Below are positions 16,728 to 27,110 of a stretch of 64,000 bases of DNA, piece after piece. Made by a program: the position numbers and the translations under genes. Each line of letters opens with the position of its first letter. The first letter of the stretch is position 1. A model generated the notes under the pieces. The model was not told the DNA's origin. It saw nothing but the letters and a program-made list of their open reading frames with translations, and made no database searches. The stretch comes from Ferrimicrobium sp. (GTDB lineage Bacteria; Actinomycetota; Acidimicrobiia; Acidimicrobiales; Acidimicrobiaceae): assembly GCF_027364955.1 (NCBI RefSeq), contig NZ_DAHXOI010000001.1, forward strand, positions 62,001-126,000, written 5' to 3'.

Positions 16728-19700
16728 TTAAAGCCTATGGTCTTCTCGTTGGATCCAATGACAGGTACGCGCTTGACGGCAATGACGGCAGCTCGCGGCT
16801 CGGTCTGGTCGAGGTCCACACGGACATTCAGAGCGTTCACGAAGCAATGATGGTAGCTCGCGCTCAATCTGGCCCAGCTCGGCGGAGGAGAGCCAGTGAA
16901 TCCGTGATTGCGTGAGGTAGAGGATGCCTGCCCGTAGTCCAGGGTGTTCGGCGTGAGCAAGGCTCAGGCCGATCAAATCTCCCTCGGACAGGGTAAAGTC
17001 GATGACCGAATCTTCGTCGGAGAGAAAAGGACCCCACTGGAGAGACCAGGAGGAGACCGTCGCTGTTCCGTAGCGTAGCGCTGGAGAGGTCCGCAGATGG
17101 GAGGTGAGGAGTTCCTGAGAGTAGCCGACCTGTTGGATCAGTTCCTCAGCCAGCGAGGTCGGTAACCAGTCAAGATCGCTGGTGAGAAGGGTTCGTCCCT
17201 CGATCGCACGCTCCAGCAGGAGGCGCCTGAGTCGATCGTTCCTCCCCATTGGCGTCTCTGTCGTCGCTAACAAAAGCGGACAGCGTCGAAAGTCTGTGAG
17301 ATCCCGACTTGGCAAGGTATGGTGAACGTGTCGCGAGGGGGCGGATAAATCGACGCTTGGGCGGCGATAGCGTGGAGCCTCGGTGCCTGCGACGACTCGG
17401 GGGACCGGGGGAGCCAAATCCGTAGGCAGTTGCAGGATCTCGGCGTATTCACCGATCTGGTCGAGTAGTGAGCCCACTCGATCTCGGGAAGCGAGAGCGA
17501 GGATCAGGTGGTCGCGAGCCCGTGTAGTGGCGACGTACCAACGTCGACGTTCTTCGAGCAACTCCTCCTCGCGTTGGAGTTCGTTAATCCACGAGAGATG
17601 ACCAGAGTGTTCGTCTTGGAGCTTGAAGGCGATGCCACGGTGCGGGTCGATGGCGAGCGAAGGTGCTGGGCGAGGGCTTCGATCGAGGTCGATCACGATC
17701 GTGATCGGCCATTCCAGACCCTTAGAGGCATGTACTGTCACCAGGGAGATCGAATCCTCTGCCTCGACGGGTGGGCGGGCGATTCGCGCACCATCGCGGA
17801 TGGCAAAACGCAGGTAGCGGACGATATCGTTGGTGTCAAAACCCTTACTCGCACGCTCGTCGACGAGGTCAAGCAGGGCAATCCAATCGGCACGGCGTCG
17901 CTGCGGATGGTTTAAGCCTGCAAGAATCTCGGGGTAGAGAAGGATGTCGCTGGCGAGCGCGAGCTGGTCGCTTGGGGAGAGGTTGGTGGGTGAGAAGGGA
18001 AGGCGAGCGATGGGTTCGATCCGCGGGTCATCTCGGAGGTGGCCAAGGAGAAAACGGAACCACGAACTCGATTGCTCCTTTGCTCTGCCCAACTCCGCGA
18101 GTTCCACGTCGCTGAACCCAACCATCGGGGAACGCATGAGCGCGAGGCAGGAGAGATCCTCATGAGGGTTCGCACAGAACGAGAGCATCGTCACGACGTC
18201 CATCGCCTCCTGGCTAGCGAGGAGCCGACCGCCACCGACGATATTCGCGGGCAGCTGGAGCCGCTGGAGCTCCTCAGCGACTCGGTCCAACATGTCCCAA
18301 CTGGCGGAGATGATGGCGATGTCGTGGGGCTTGGCCTGGCGAAGGTTACCGGTGGTTGGGTCGGCGATCACAAAGGGCTCTTCGAGTAGATTGAGAATTC
18401 GATCACCGATACGTTCGGAGAGAATCCGCCGCCGTTCGGCCATGGTGGCTTCGCTCGTCTCATCAACCACCATGACTTCGACCGGGGGACGCGCGTACTC
18501 GGTGGTGCGCATGGGACGGAGTGCCTCATAGCCTGGAATGAGCGTTGCAAAGGTGTCGTTGACGAGCTCTACGAGCGCAGGGACGGTACGGTAGTTCTCG
18601 TCGAGCGTTACATGCTCCTGGCTCAGGGCAATCTGTTGTGCAAAGAGCTCCGGGTCCGCGCCCCGGAAGCGATAGAGTGACTGTTTGGCGTCACCGACCG
18701 CGGAGAGGGTGGCATGACGACGAAGGCGTTCGAGTAGCTGGTACTGAATCGGACTGATATCTTGTACCTCGTCGACCAGAATGGCTCGCCACCGATTGGC
18801 GAGTTCCTCACGGACCAACTCGTTATTAAGCGCTTTGAGCGCATGCGTCTCCAGGTCAGCAAAGTCGACGATACCCTTGGCTACCTTGATCTCGTTGAGC
18901 TGGGTCGCCACGATCTCTACAGCTGTACGAACGGCCTCTACGATGACTTGGTTGCGGTCGTCAGTCTCATTCCAACCGATACGGACATAGTCGGGCAATC
19001 CCTTGATCTGCTCCTGGAGGACCCTGAGATCCTCTTTGACCAGGTCGTATTCTCCTGGAAGCCAGTTTCTAGCCGAGCCGCCTCGGCGATTCAGCGCCGA
19101 CAGTACCATCCAGCCTTCACGATCTCCTTCGCGCAACAACCGTAATCCTCGTAGCGCTGTGCGTCTGGTCTGTTCGATGAGGTCGCCTTCGTGCAGAGCC
19201 TGGTGCTGGGCTAACGCTGCCTCGAGCTCTGCCCAGGGCCCAGTAGTGATGGCTGCTTGTTGGGCGTCGTGAATGGCCGCTTTGATCGTAGCGATATCCA
19301 CGGCGCCAGCACTCCGGAAGCGCTCAAGATCCTTGAGACTGGTCGTGACGAAGGACTTTAAGGTGGAGTAATCGATCAGTTCGTAGGTGATCGAAGGGAT
19401 CCGTTCGAGGAGGTGAGGCAGCTCAAGTGCGAGTAGCTGGCGGTAACTGGTCTCGTCAATGACCTCGAAGTCGAAGTCGAGTTCGGACTCGACCGGAAAC
19501 TCGGTGCAGAGGTGTTGACAGAGGGAGTCGATGGTACCGATCGGTGCAACCTCGACCTCAAGTACCCTTGGGTCATTGGCACGGTACCGTTCGCGCATTT
19601 GACTCAGAATACGATGGCGAAGCTCAGCCGCAGCTCGGACAGTGAAGGTGACTGCGACGATGGAGAGAGGTCGCAGTCCCGCTTCAACATGAGCGAGGTA

Positions 19701-19874
19701 GCGGGCAGCCATCGTCTGAGTCTTTCCGGTCCCGGCTCCAGCTGAGATCGCGACGTCCCCACCGCTGGTCACCGCTTGGCGTTGACGATCGCTCAGCCCC
19801 ATGATCGCCTCGGTGGACGCCAGGAGGTGGCGAAATCGTTCTGGTCGATCCGCTTTCGTGAAGCGATACGCCAA
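16728..19874 (-). CDS. UvrD/AddA-like ATP-dependent helicase with degenerate C-terminal nuclease domain
   Basis: 1048 residues. SF1A helicase motifs are complete: AGAGTGKT (about residue 45), AVTFTVRAAAELRHRI, ILVDEVQDISPIQ, GDAKQSLYRFRGAD, LVTVHASKGLEW and YVATTRARDHLILA. The C-terminal ~200 residues keep four cysteines spaced like the AddB/AdnAB iron-sulfur staple (RRCPLLL, then CRHCRQARTC at the end), but the nuclease core reads VIDFTLSEGD instead of a D-x-K active site. With the partner gene 12 bases upstream it should process DNA double-strand breaks for recombination. The TTG start is the first available; an ATG at MGLSDRQRQ is the main alternative. Confidence 0.88.
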   Translation of the reverse strand: MAYRFTKADRPERFRHLLASTEAIMGLSDRQRQAVTSGGDVAISAGAGTGKTQTMAARYLAHVEAGLRPLSIVAVTFTVRAAAELRHRILSQMRERYRANDPRVLEVEVAPIGTIDSLCQHLCTEFPVESELDFDFEVIDETSYRQLLALELPHLLERIPSITYELIDYSTLKSFVTTSLKDLERFRSAGAVDIATIKAAIHDAQQAAITTGPWAELEAALAQHQALHEGDLIEQTRRTALRGLRLLREGDREGWMVLSALNRRGGSARNWLPGEYDLVKEDLRVLQEQIKGLPDYVRIGWNETDDRNQVIVEAVRTAVEIVATQLNEIKVAKGIVDFADLETHALKALNNELVREELANRWRAILVDEVQDISPIQYQLLERLRRHATLSAVGDAKQSLYRFRGADPELFAQQIALSQEHVTLDENYRTVPALVELVNDTFATLIPGYEALRPMRTTEYARPPVEVMVVDETSEATMAERRRILSERIGDRILNLLEEPFVIADPTTGNLRQAKPHDIAIISASWDMLDRVAEELQRLQLPANIVGGGRLLASQEAMDVVTMLSFCANPHEDLSCLALMRSPMVGFSDVELAELGRAKEQSSSWFRFLLGHLRDDPRIEPIARLPFSPTNLSPSDQLALASDILLYPEILAGLNHPQRRRADWIALLDLVDERASKGFDTNDIVRYLRFAIRDGARIARPPVEAEDSISLVTVHASKGLEWPITIVIDLDRSPRPAPSLAIDPHRGIAFKLQDEHSGHLSWINELQREEELLEERRRWYVATTRARDHLILALASRDRVGSLLDQIGEYAEILQLPTDLAPPVPRVVAGTEAPRYRRPSVDLSAPSRHVHHTLPSRDLTDFRRCPLLLATTETPMGRNDRLRRLLLERAIEGRTLLTSDLDWLPTSLAEELIQQVGYSQELLTSHLRTSPALRYGTATVSSWSLQWGPFLSDEDSVIDFTLSEGDLIGLSLAHAEHPGLRAGILYLTQSRIHWLSSAELGQIERELPSLLRERSECPCGPRPDRAASCRHCRQARTCHWIQREDHRL

Positions 19875-19886
19875 AGAGGTTGGAGA

Positions 19887-22286
19887 TTAGCCAGCATTTC
19901 GACTCGCGATGCGACAGGTTTGAGCGAAGTCGCAGTAGGTGCAGGCCTTGCGATCGATGTCAGGAGCAACCGCAAAATCTCCACTCCCGAGACGCGTGAG
20001 TAAGCGGGCCGCCGCCGCCTTCGCAGGTTCCTCGCCCTTGCTGATCCCTGGTGCCTTGACAAATGTGCCACGTTTGACCAGGCAGTACTTCGCACCGACG
20101 ACGTGCTTGCCTTGGCCCTCTACTAAATGGGTATAGATAGAGAGCTGTACATCGACGTTGAGACGACCCTCGACATCTTGGATGCCCGTCGGTACTGACC
20201 TTGAAAACTTATAATCGATGATCGCGTAGTCGTTGGGTCCGACGTGATCGAGGCGGTCGATTCGACCTTGTACCGGGATCTCATGCCAATAGCCATCGAG
20301 TTCGAGTTCGACTTGGGTCCCCAAGGCGCCTTGCGAGAACTCCGGATTTGTGAGCAGCGTCTCGAGTTGCTTGGCGATCTCGGCCCGAATCGGTAACCAG
20401 TTCGGTGTGAACTTCGTCAACGTTGTTGGGGCGTGTTGCTCAAGCATCTCCTCAAGGACGTGACGAGATGCTGGGTCGGGTGTCTTGACCAACGTTTCAA
20501 GGAGCGTATGCACGAGCTGCCCGAGTGTTCGAGGGTCGGGTTCATTTGTCTCGTTGTCCGGGGGCCGAACCCGGAGGTGGTGTTTGACAAACCATCGGAA
20601 CGGGCACTGGCCGAGATCTTCGAGCTGGGTTGCTGAGAGTTGCCCGAGGGCAGGCGGACCAACCTTGCCAGAGAAGTCTGAGGATTCGACGTTACGAATA
20701 CGTGAGCGCTCGATCGCTAGCGCATGGTCGCGTCGGACGCTGATCTCGGACTGGTTGGTGTCAAACGCCACCCGCTCCATGGGGAGTACGCCATAGGGGG
20801 GTGGTGCATTTTTGGGTTGTAGTCCAAGTTCCTCGAGGAGCAGACTTGCAAGGGTGCGTTCATTCTCGATCCGCTGGGGTGCGGTGATGATGAGCTCTTC
20901 GGTGGCGGCGCGGAACATGCCGATCGCTTGTGCACGCTGCCACTGGACGAGTTCTGCAGTGGTGGGCAGCCCATCGACACGATCGCGCACCGCAAGCGGG
21001 AGGAGTGGATTGTTGGAGAGTTCAGGGGGAAGATGGCGGTCGACACTACCCAGGACAAAGACGATTCGGTGCTGGCCGATGGGCTGACCGGTATTGGCTA
21101 CCGTGATCCCTTCTGTCTGTGCTCCCTCCGCGAGAGCCATGGCGCCAAGACGGTCACGAACAGCGTTGAGGAACTGGGACAAGGTGTCCACCGACGCGGT
21201 AGTTGGCGGAGACGGTTGTAGGCGAGCGAAGAGCTCCGCTCTTAGCGTTTGATCCATGGAGTTGATCTGCGCACTCGCCTTTGGATCAGCCATCATCTCG
21301 TCGAGCAGCCCCAAGAGCCATTCGAGAAAACGATCCCAGGTGTCGGGTGGTGCTTGGTCGGCGATGAGGTTGGAGAGCAACCGACTTCGGTGGACTGATC
21401 CAATCACATGACCGACCTCAAGAAGATCCAAGAGCTCGAGGAGGTGGTGTCCAAGAGTCGTTTGCGCCGCCTGGCGCTGTTGGTGGAGGGTGAGGGGAAG
21501 GTGATAGGCGCGGCTGTAGTGCCGAAGGGCGCGGTGGTAGTGCCGGCTGTTGGGGAGGTAGATGACAATATCTTGCATCCTGAAGGCTCCAGTATGGAGC
21601 CGAGCCAGGATCTCGGCGATCGTCCACGCCACCTCTTGATCGGGATCCGTGAAATGATAGACCTGCGTGGCGCTGTTGGCCTGTGGATGGTCATCGACAT
21701 GACCACGGAGATCAAAACCGTGTTGGGTGAGGCCTTTGATCACTCTTACGACCGCAGGATCGAGCTCAGGTGAGCGCCACTTGGCTATTGTGAGGAGGGC
21801 ATGGTCCGCTCCAGCCGACGCGAGGTCGCCGATTTCGGCCTCTGACAGGAGATCGAAACCTAGCCTTGCTCGTGTCCAATGCGGCTCGTCGACGATCGAT
21901 TCAGTTCGGGTCGCTGAGGGATAGTGATGTTGAAAATCGCTGAGGAGGCCGGCCATCGTCTTGCCGTGATAACCGGCTTGGGCGAGGGCTGTGACCGTGA
22001 CACCGAATCGATCGAGTTCGAGGAGCGTCGCTTTGACCCGTTCTCGATGGGTGCTACGGACATCGGTTCGTGTGAGGAGCCATTGATCGAGTTGTTGCAA
22101 CCTCGCCTGGGTCCCAGCGAGCCGATTGATCAGCGTCCCGGTGCTTGTCCCAACGCTTGCATCCTCGTCGACGAAAGCAATGGTCCCGAGTCGCTTCGCG
22201 GTATTGGCCACCTCGTTCACCTCTGTCAGTGTAGGGTGGTACGCATCTTCTTGGGCGTACGCCTCCGCATGGGCTACAGCATCCAA
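19887..22286 (-). CDS. AddB/AdnA-like PD-(D/E)XK nuclease, helicase-recombination partner
   Basis: 799 residues, shorter than usual AddB (~1100). The C-terminal RecB-like nuclease is intact: LSATQLEDLGQCPFRWF, GQLVHTLLETL, YAIIDYKFSRSVP (Asp and Lys of the active site), QLSIYTHLV, and iron-sulfur cysteines (GQCPF plus CTYCDFAQTC). The middle (RIVFVLGSVDRHLPPELS) resembles an inactive UvrD-like C-terminal domain. No Walker A is visible, and the 138 bases upstream contain no such motif, so this subunit probably lacks ATPase activity. The frame is open above the TTG start back to a stop but has no earlier start codon. It forms a pair with the helicase gene downstream. Confidence 0.85.
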   Translation of the reverse strand: MDAVAHAEAYAQEDAYHPTLTEVNEVANTAKRLGTIAFVDEDASVGTSTGTLINRLAGTQARLQQLDQWLLTRTDVRSTHRERVKATLLELDRFGVTVTALAQAGYHGKTMAGLLSDFQHHYPSATRTESIVDEPHWTRARLGFDLLSEAEIGDLASAGADHALLTIAKWRSPELDPAVVRVIKGLTQHGFDLRGHVDDHPQANSATQVYHFTDPDQEVAWTIAEILARLHTGAFRMQDIVIYLPNSRHYHRALRHYSRAYHLPLTLHQQRQAAQTTLGHHLLELLDLLEVGHVIGSVHRSRLLSNLIADQAPPDTWDRFLEWLLGLLDEMMADPKASAQINSMDQTLRAELFARLQPSPPTTASVDTLSQFLNAVRDRLGAMALAEGAQTEGITVANTGQPIGQHRIVFVLGSVDRHLPPELSNNPLLPLAVRDRVDGLPTTAELVQWQRAQAIGMFRAATEELIITAPQRIENERTLASLLLEELGLQPKNAPPPYGVLPMERVAFDTNQSEISVRRDHALAIERSRIRNVESSDFSGKVGPPALGQLSATQLEDLGQCPFRWFVKHHLRVRPPDNETNEPDPRTLGQLVHTLLETLVKTPDPASRHVLEEMLEQHAPTTLTKFTPNWLPIRAEIAKQLETLLTNPEFSQGALGTQVELELDGYWHEIPVQGRIDRLDHVGPNDYAIIDYKFSRSVPTGIQDVEGRLNVDVQLSIYTHLVEGQGKHVVGAKYCLVKRGTFVKAPGISKGEEPAKAAAARLLTRLGSGDFAVAPDIDRKACTYCDFAQTCRIASRNAG

Positions 22287-22424
22287 ACCCGGAACGACGC
22301 AGCCTGACCTTTCCGCGACGACGCGGTCCCCGCGCTCATGGCTCGGCGCTCATCAAAGGTGGTTCATCAACCGGGGCGACCACCAACTGGCAATTGGTCG
22401 TTAAGGGTTTCAAGAGGTCGGTAG

Positions 22425-23420
22425 CTAATCGACGATGGCGGCCCCGGCCGCTGGATCCATCTTGCCATTCGTTATGCGTGCATTAGCCTTGGGCAAGTTC
22501 TTGTTCCCCGTAGGCGGTTGCGTGATCTCCATTGCATTACGGGTCGCCTGCCCCATCGTCGCGAGCAAACCTGTCAACTCAGCGGGGATGACGAACTTGG
22601 TGGATGGCGATTGGGCGAGTTGGCGTAGCGTCTCGAGATATTGGAGCGTCAAAACGTTGGCGTCGGATCGCGACGCGTTCGTGTTGACCGCCTCTAGGGC
22701 ATCAGAGAGACCCTGAGCCCGCAACTTGGCCGACTCTCGTTCAGCCTCTGCCGCTAGGATCGTTGCCTGCTTCTGCCCCTCCGCAGCGAGTACGGAGGCT
22801 TGCTTCTGCCCCTCGGCGACGGTGATGGCGGCCTGCTTCTGCCCCTCAGACTCGGTGACTACTGCTCGTCGGGTCCGTTCTGCTGACATTTGGCGAGTCA
22901 TCGCATCCTGCACTGCCGGAGGAGGATTGATCTCACGGACCTCGACGTTTGAGACCTTGACGCCCCATCGTTCGGTGACCTCATCGAGTCGTAGGCGCAG
23001 CAGCGAGTTCATATCCTCACGGCGAGAAAGAACATCATCGAGTGACATGTCACCCACGACACTACGCAGCGTCGTGGCGGCCACGTTCAGAGCGGCTCCT
23101 GAGAAGTTCTGGACGGCAACGACCGACTGTACCGGATCGACCACTTGATAGAACATGATGAAGTCGATCGAGATCGGGGCATTGTCCTTGGTGATGGCCG
23201 TCTGATGGGGGATTTCGAAGTACTGCTCGCGAAGATCGACGAGATTTAAGCGGTCGATGACGGGGTTGATCAGGAGCAATCCTGGACCCTTGGAACCGAT
23301 CGAACGACCGAGTCGAAAGATCACCACCCGCTGATACTCCTTCAGAATCTTGATCGTCCGGGTGAGGACGAGGAGGAGAATAACCAGAACGATCAGGATG
23401 ATGATGCCTGCGGTAATCAT
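22425..23420 (-). CDS. SPFH/Band 7 domain protein (stomatin-like)
   Basis: 331 residues. One N-terminal membrane segment (about 3-22) precedes the SPFH domain (KILKEYQRVVIFRLGRSIGSKGPGLLLINPVIDR, TKDNAPISIDFIMFYQVVDP, DVLSRREDMN, WGVKVSNVEVREINPP). A coiled region follows with three copies of EGQKQA (about residues 195-230), then a disordered tail. It is stomatin/QmcA-like and expected to form membrane oligomers. It overlaps the NfeD-like gene by four bases (ATGA), the classic stomatin-NfeD pair. Confidence 0.93.
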   Translation of the reverse strand: MITAGIIILIVLVILLLVLTRTIKILKEYQRVVIFRLGRSIGSKGPGLLLINPVIDRLNLVDLREQYFEIPHQTAITKDNAPISIDFIMFYQVVDPVQSVVAVQNFSGAALNVAATTLRSVVGDMSLDDVLSRREDMNSLLRLRLDEVTERWGVKVSNVEVREINPPPAVQDAMTRQMSAERTRRAVVTESEGQKQAAITVAEGQKQASVLAAEGQKQATILAAEAERESAKLRAQGLSDALEAVNTNASRSDANVLTLQYLETLRQLAQSPSTKFVIPAELTGLLATMGQATRNAMEITQPPTGNKNLPKANARITNGKMDPAAGAAIVD

Positions 23421-23902
23421 GATGTTTCCTTTCGGTTTGCCCCTTGGGGGGCCTCTGGGATGACGTGCAGCTTCAGGCCGTCGATCCGGGTCACGAAGAC
23501 GGTAGTTCCGATCTCGATAGGGTCGTCAGAATCATTCTCAGCGGACCAACCTTTGCCAGCGATTTGGATGGTACCAATCGGGTCGAGCCGAGAGGTGGCA
23601 ACTCCCGCGGAGTCAAGCAGCTTTACCAATCCTGGGACAGCCTCTTTCGAATGGTACTGTGTCGACCGCAGGCCCCGAACCCCGGCTAACCCGACGGCGA
23701 TGACGGCTACAAAGAGCAGGACCACCAAACTCCATAGGATGGCTGCCAGCGAGGAGTGCGAATGGCTTAACATGAGGGTGAGCAGTACACCAGCACCCAT
23801 GCCGATTGATGCGGTGACAATCGATCCATGTGGCCCAACGTGCATGCCGACTAGGACAAGCAACCCGACTGCGATGACAACTACGATGACAGTGACAACC
23901 AT
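23417..23902 (-). CDS. NfeD-like membrane protein
   Basis: 161 residues. Hydrophobic segments at about 2-20, 28-45 and 53-73 are followed by a small OB-fold-like C-terminal domain (SRLDPIGTIQIAGKGWSAEND, GTTVFVTRIDGLKLHVIPE) typical of NfeD. This is the short form without the ClpP-like protease domain. It is translationally coupled to the SPFH gene and probably anchors or modulates it in membrane-domain organisation. The GTG/ATG context at 23902 has no strong Shine-Dalgarno sequence. Confidence 0.88.
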   Translation of the reverse strand: MVVTVIVVVIAVGLLVLVGMHVGPHGSIVTASIGMGAGVLLTLMLSHSHSSLAAILWSLVVLLFVAVIAVGLAGVRGLRSTQYHSKEAVPGLVKLLDSAGVATSRLDPIGTIQIAGKGWSAENDSDDPIEIGTTVFVTRIDGLKLHVIPEAPQGANRKETS

Positions 23903-24234
23903 AGAACCTCGATCTACTTGATAACTAGTTTACCACAGGCGCAAATCTATGTTGAGTCAACGTGCGTGGTTGGAGGTTGCTGGCGCTCGCGATCCGATCG
24001 AGATCGAGAACGGGCCCGGCGGCTCCTCTTCGCTGAGCGGGTCGCGCAATCTCGCAGGACAGTGGTCGACGCGGATGCGAAGGACACGGACAAGGTGGCT
24101 ATTGGCGAGTCTTTTTGCCCTTCGCAGGGTACGGGCTCCGGATTCGTGCTAACTTCGATTTGGTAGGCAGAGTCTGGTCGGCACGGATGTGCCTGCTCGA
24201 CTGCACGACGAAATCCCGGCGAAGGAGGAGATGA
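23903..24234. other. Divergent intergenic region, NfeD / cox cluster promoter region
   Basis: About 330 bases without a supported gene. It must contain promoters for the minus-strand NfeD-SPFH pair and the plus-strand cox-like cluster. The only sharp signal is the GAAGGAGG ribosome-binding site (24221-24228) of coxS. Long antisense frames here have no family resemblance. Confidence 0.5.
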
Positions 24235-24708
24235 GTGCGCGTAGCAGTAACGGTAAACGAACAACAGAGGGTGGCCGACGTCGAACCCAGGACGCTTTTG
24301 GTTCACCTCCTGCGAGAGGATTTTGGATTGACGGGCACCAACGTTGGCTGTGACACCTCGTCCTGTGGAGCTTGTACGGTGCTGCTTGATGGTGAATCGG
24401 TCAAATCCTGCACGGTTTTGGCAGCCCAGGCAGATGGACGACGGGTAACGACAATCGAAGGGTTGGCCGCCGCTGATGGCACACTCCATCCACTTCAGCG
24501 GGCTTTTCAGGAAAACCATGCTCTCCAGTGTGGCTACTGCACCCCTGGCATGGTCATGGTCTCGATGTCCATCTTGGCTGAGAATGACACCCTCGATGAG
24601 GCGACGGTGCGTGAGGGGCTCGAGGGGAACCTCTGTCGTTGCACCGGTTACCACAACATTGTGAAGGCGGTACTCGCCGCTAAAGAAGAGATGGGGGCAC
24701 AATCATGA
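24235..24708 (+). CDS. coxS: Molybdenum hydroxylase [2Fe-2S] small subunit (CoxS-like)
   Basis: 157 residues with both iron-sulfur motifs of the xanthine oxidase family: plant-type [16 protein letters not shown] with its fourth Cys in KSCTVLAAQ, and the C-terminal CGYCTPG ... [10 protein letters not shown]. It passes electrons from the Mo centre to FAD. The GTG start follows GAAGGAGG with six bases between. The stop overlaps the large-subunit start (ATGA), so subunits are made together. It is the first gene of the S-L-M-D-E order. Confidence 0.95.
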   Translation: MRVAVTVNEQQRVADVEPRTLLVHLLREDFGLTGTNVGCDTSSCGACTVLLDGESVKSCTVLAAQADGRRVTTIEGLAAADGTLHPLQRAFQENHALQCGYCTPGMVMVSMSILAENDTLDEATVREGLEGNLCRCTGYHNIVKAVLAAKEEMGAQS

Positions 24709-27083
24709 CGATGACCGATCCAACCCAACAGGAGCACATCATTGGTAAGCGTCGGGTTCGTCGAGAGGATCCTGAGCTTCTCTCTGGTGAGAAGCGCTTC
24801 GCCGATGATCTGGTGATTCCAGGAGCTCTCCACCTCGTCCTCGTTCGTTCGCCGCATGCGCATGCTCGTATCCGCGCGATCGATGCTAGCACCGCACAGG
24901 CGATGCCAGGGGTTGTCGGGATCTATACCGGTGAGGATCTTCAAGCGGAGTGGGCCGCTCCAATGCCGTGTGCCTGGCCCGTTACCCCAGAGATGAAGAG
25001 TCCGGCGCACTATCCGCTGGCGAAGGAGTATGTGCACTACGCAGGTGAAGGTGTCGTCGCGGTGGTCGCACGTTCGCGGGTCGAAGCGGTCGATGCCGCG
25101 GGTGCCGTGGTCGTGGAGTACGAGGAGTTGGCACCGGTGCTCGATCTCGAGGACGCGGTAAAGGATGCGACGTTGGCGCATGAGGAGCTTGAGAGCAACG
25201 CAAGTTTTGTGTGGGCATTGGAACCAAATCCCGAGGCGGTCGACGCGGCCTTTCGAGAGGCTGCCGTCACCGTAAGCGAGCGCTATGTGCAACAGCGTCT
25301 CATCCCCGCTGCGATGGAGCCGAGGGCTATGGCGGTCGTCCCCTCGCCAATGGGTGGCGATTTTACGGTCTACTCATCGACACAGATCCCCCACGTTCTG
25401 CGCGTGATGTTGGCGCTCACTGCTGGGATCTCTGAGACCAAACTCAGGGTGGTGGCTCCTGCAGTTGGAGGTGGTTTCGGGTCAAAACTCGATGTCTATG
25501 CTGAGGAGCTTTTGTGCCTGGCGCTTGCGCGTCGTCTGCGCCAGCCAGTTCGCTTCACTGAGGAGCGAGGCGAGGGTACGATGGCGACCATCCATGGTCG
25601 CGGCCAGGTCCAGTACATGGAGCTGGCGGCGGATGCCGAGGGCAAAGTGACTGCGATTCGCGTCAAGCTCCTCGCTGACATGGGTGCCTACTTACAGCTT
25701 GTTACCCCTGGTGTTCCTCTTCTTGGTGCGTTCCTCTATCACGGCGTCTATGACGTCGGTGCCTATTCGTTCACCTGCACCGGCTTGTTCACGAACAAGA
25801 CGCCGACCGATGCCTATCGTGGTGCTGGACGTCCTGAGGCCACCTACGCGATCGAGCGAGCGATGGATTCCCTCGCCCGCAAGCTCGAGATGGACCCGGC
25901 TGAACTGCGGCGTCGGAACTTCATCGCCGCGGAGAAGTTTCCCTATGAGTCGGTGGCGGGCCTGGTGTTCGATTCCGGTTCGTACGAGGAGAATCTTGCG
26001 AAAGCACTTGACACGGCTGGTTACACGCAGCTGCGCCAGGAGCAGCAACAACGCCGCATGGATCGGCATCCACGCCGACTCGGCATTGGTGTATCCTGCT
26101 ATGTCGAGATGTGTGGACTCGCTCCATCGCGTGTGCTTGCGAGTCTCAATTACGGAGCCGGAGGCTGGGAGGCGGCGACCGTTCGCATCTTGCCGACCTC
26201 GAAGGTCCAGGTCGTCACCGGCACGGCTCCTCACGGCCAGGGACACGAGACGAGCTGGTCGATGATCGTGGCGGACAAGCTTGGAATCTCGCCTGACGAT
26301 GTGGAGGTACTGCACTCCGACACCTCGATCGCGCCCTATGGGATGGATACCTACGGCAGTCGGTCTCTTTCGGTTGGAGGGACGGCGGTGTACTTGGCGA
26401 CGGAGCGAGTCATTGAGAAGGCGATGAAGATTGCGGCACATCAGATGGAGGTTGCCGAAGAGGATCTTGAGTATGTTGGGGCGACGTTCCGTGTAAAGGG
26501 TTCGCCAGAGCAGCAGCTACCCCTTGCAGCGATCGCCTTCGAGGCATTTACCGCCCATAATCTGCCCGACGGAGTCGAACCGAACCTGGAGGCGTCCATC
26601 AGTTGGGATCCTCCGAACTTTACTTTTCCGAACGGTACCCACATCGCGGTCGTTGAGGTTGACGAGGAGACCGGTCGAGTTGAACTCATCCGCTACATCG
26701 CGGTCGACGACTGTGGAAACCAGATTAACCCCTTGATTGTGGAGGGGCAGATCCACGGCGGTATCACCCAGGGTGTCGCACAGGCGCTGTATGAGGAGGC
26801 ACTCTATGATGGATCCGGGCAGCTTCTTAACGCATCACTCGCCGATTATCTCGTACCGTCCGCCTGCGAGATGCCGAGCTTTGAACTTGCCTCGACGGTG
26901 ACGCCATCGCCGACCAACCCGCTCGGAGTCAAGGGCGTTGGAGAGGCCGGTACGATTGGTTCGGCACCAGCGGTGATCAATGCGGTGGTAGACGCCTTGT
27001 CGGACCTTGGGGTCACCGATTGCCCGATGCCGGCGACTCCAGAGCGGGTCTATCAGCTCATCCAACAGGCAACGTCTAAGTAA
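24705..27083 (+). CDS. coxL: Molybdopterin-binding large subunit, form II CO dehydrogenase-like
   Basis: 792 residues, full length for CoxL. Residues 18-130 are the a/b hammerhead domain ([15 protein letters not shown]), followed by the Mo-cofactor-binding halves ([32 protein letters not shown], and [21 protein letters not shown] with the catalytic Glu). The active-site loop is DAYRGAGR, the form II signature; bona fide CO dehydrogenases (form I) have AYxCSFR with the Cu-binding Cys. Oxidation of CO is therefore doubtful, and another aldehyde, purine or N-heterocycle may be the substrate. Located in the cytoplasm or at the inner membrane face. Confidence 0.93.
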   Translation: MTMTDPTQQEHIIGKRRVRREDPELLSGEKRFADDLVIPGALHLVLVRSPHAHARIRAIDASTAQAMPGVVGIYTGEDLQAEWAAPMPCAWPVTPEMKSPAHYPLAKEYVHYAGEGVVAVVARSRVEAVDAAGAVVVEYEELAPVLDLEDAVKDATLAHEELESNASFVWALEPNPEAVDAAFREAAVTVSERYVQQRLIPAAMEPRAMAVVPSPMGGDFTVYSSTQIPHVLRVMLALTAGISETKLRVVAPAVGGGFGSKLDVYAEELLCLALARRLRQPVRFTEERGEGTMATIHGRGQVQYMELAADAEGKVTAIRVKLLADMGAYLQLVTPGVPLLGAFLYHGVYDVGAYSFTCTGLFTNKTPTDAYRGAGRPEATYAIERAMDSLARKLEMDPAELRRRNFIAAEKFPYESVAGLVFDSGSYEENLAKALDTAGYTQLRQEQQQRRMDRHPRRLGIGVSCYVEMCGLAPSRVLASLNYGAGGWEAATVRILPTSKVQVVTGTAPHGQGHETSWSMIVADKLGISPDDVEVLHSDTSIAPYGMDTYGSRSLSVGGTAVYLATERVIEKAMKIAAHQMEVAEEDLEYVGATFRVKGSPEQQLPLAAIAFEAFTAHNLPDGVEPNLEASISWDPPNFTFPNGTHIAVVEVDEETGRVELIRYIAVDDCGNQINPLIVEGQIHGGITQGVAQALYEEALYDGSGQLLNASLADYLVPSACEMPSFELASTVTPSPTNPLGVKGVGEAGTIGSAPAVINAVVDALSDLGVTDCPMPATPERVYQLIQQATSK

Positions 27084-27110
27084 CAACGAACAGCAATAGA
27101 AGGGAAAAAC

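Noticed and set aside
23947-24702. 251-codon minus-strand frame
   Set aside because: Mostly antisense to coxS, with no family pattern.
24705-27083. Bona fide CO dehydrogenase (form I)
   Set aside because: The Cu-binding Cys motif AYxCSFR is absent; the loop is AYRGAGR.
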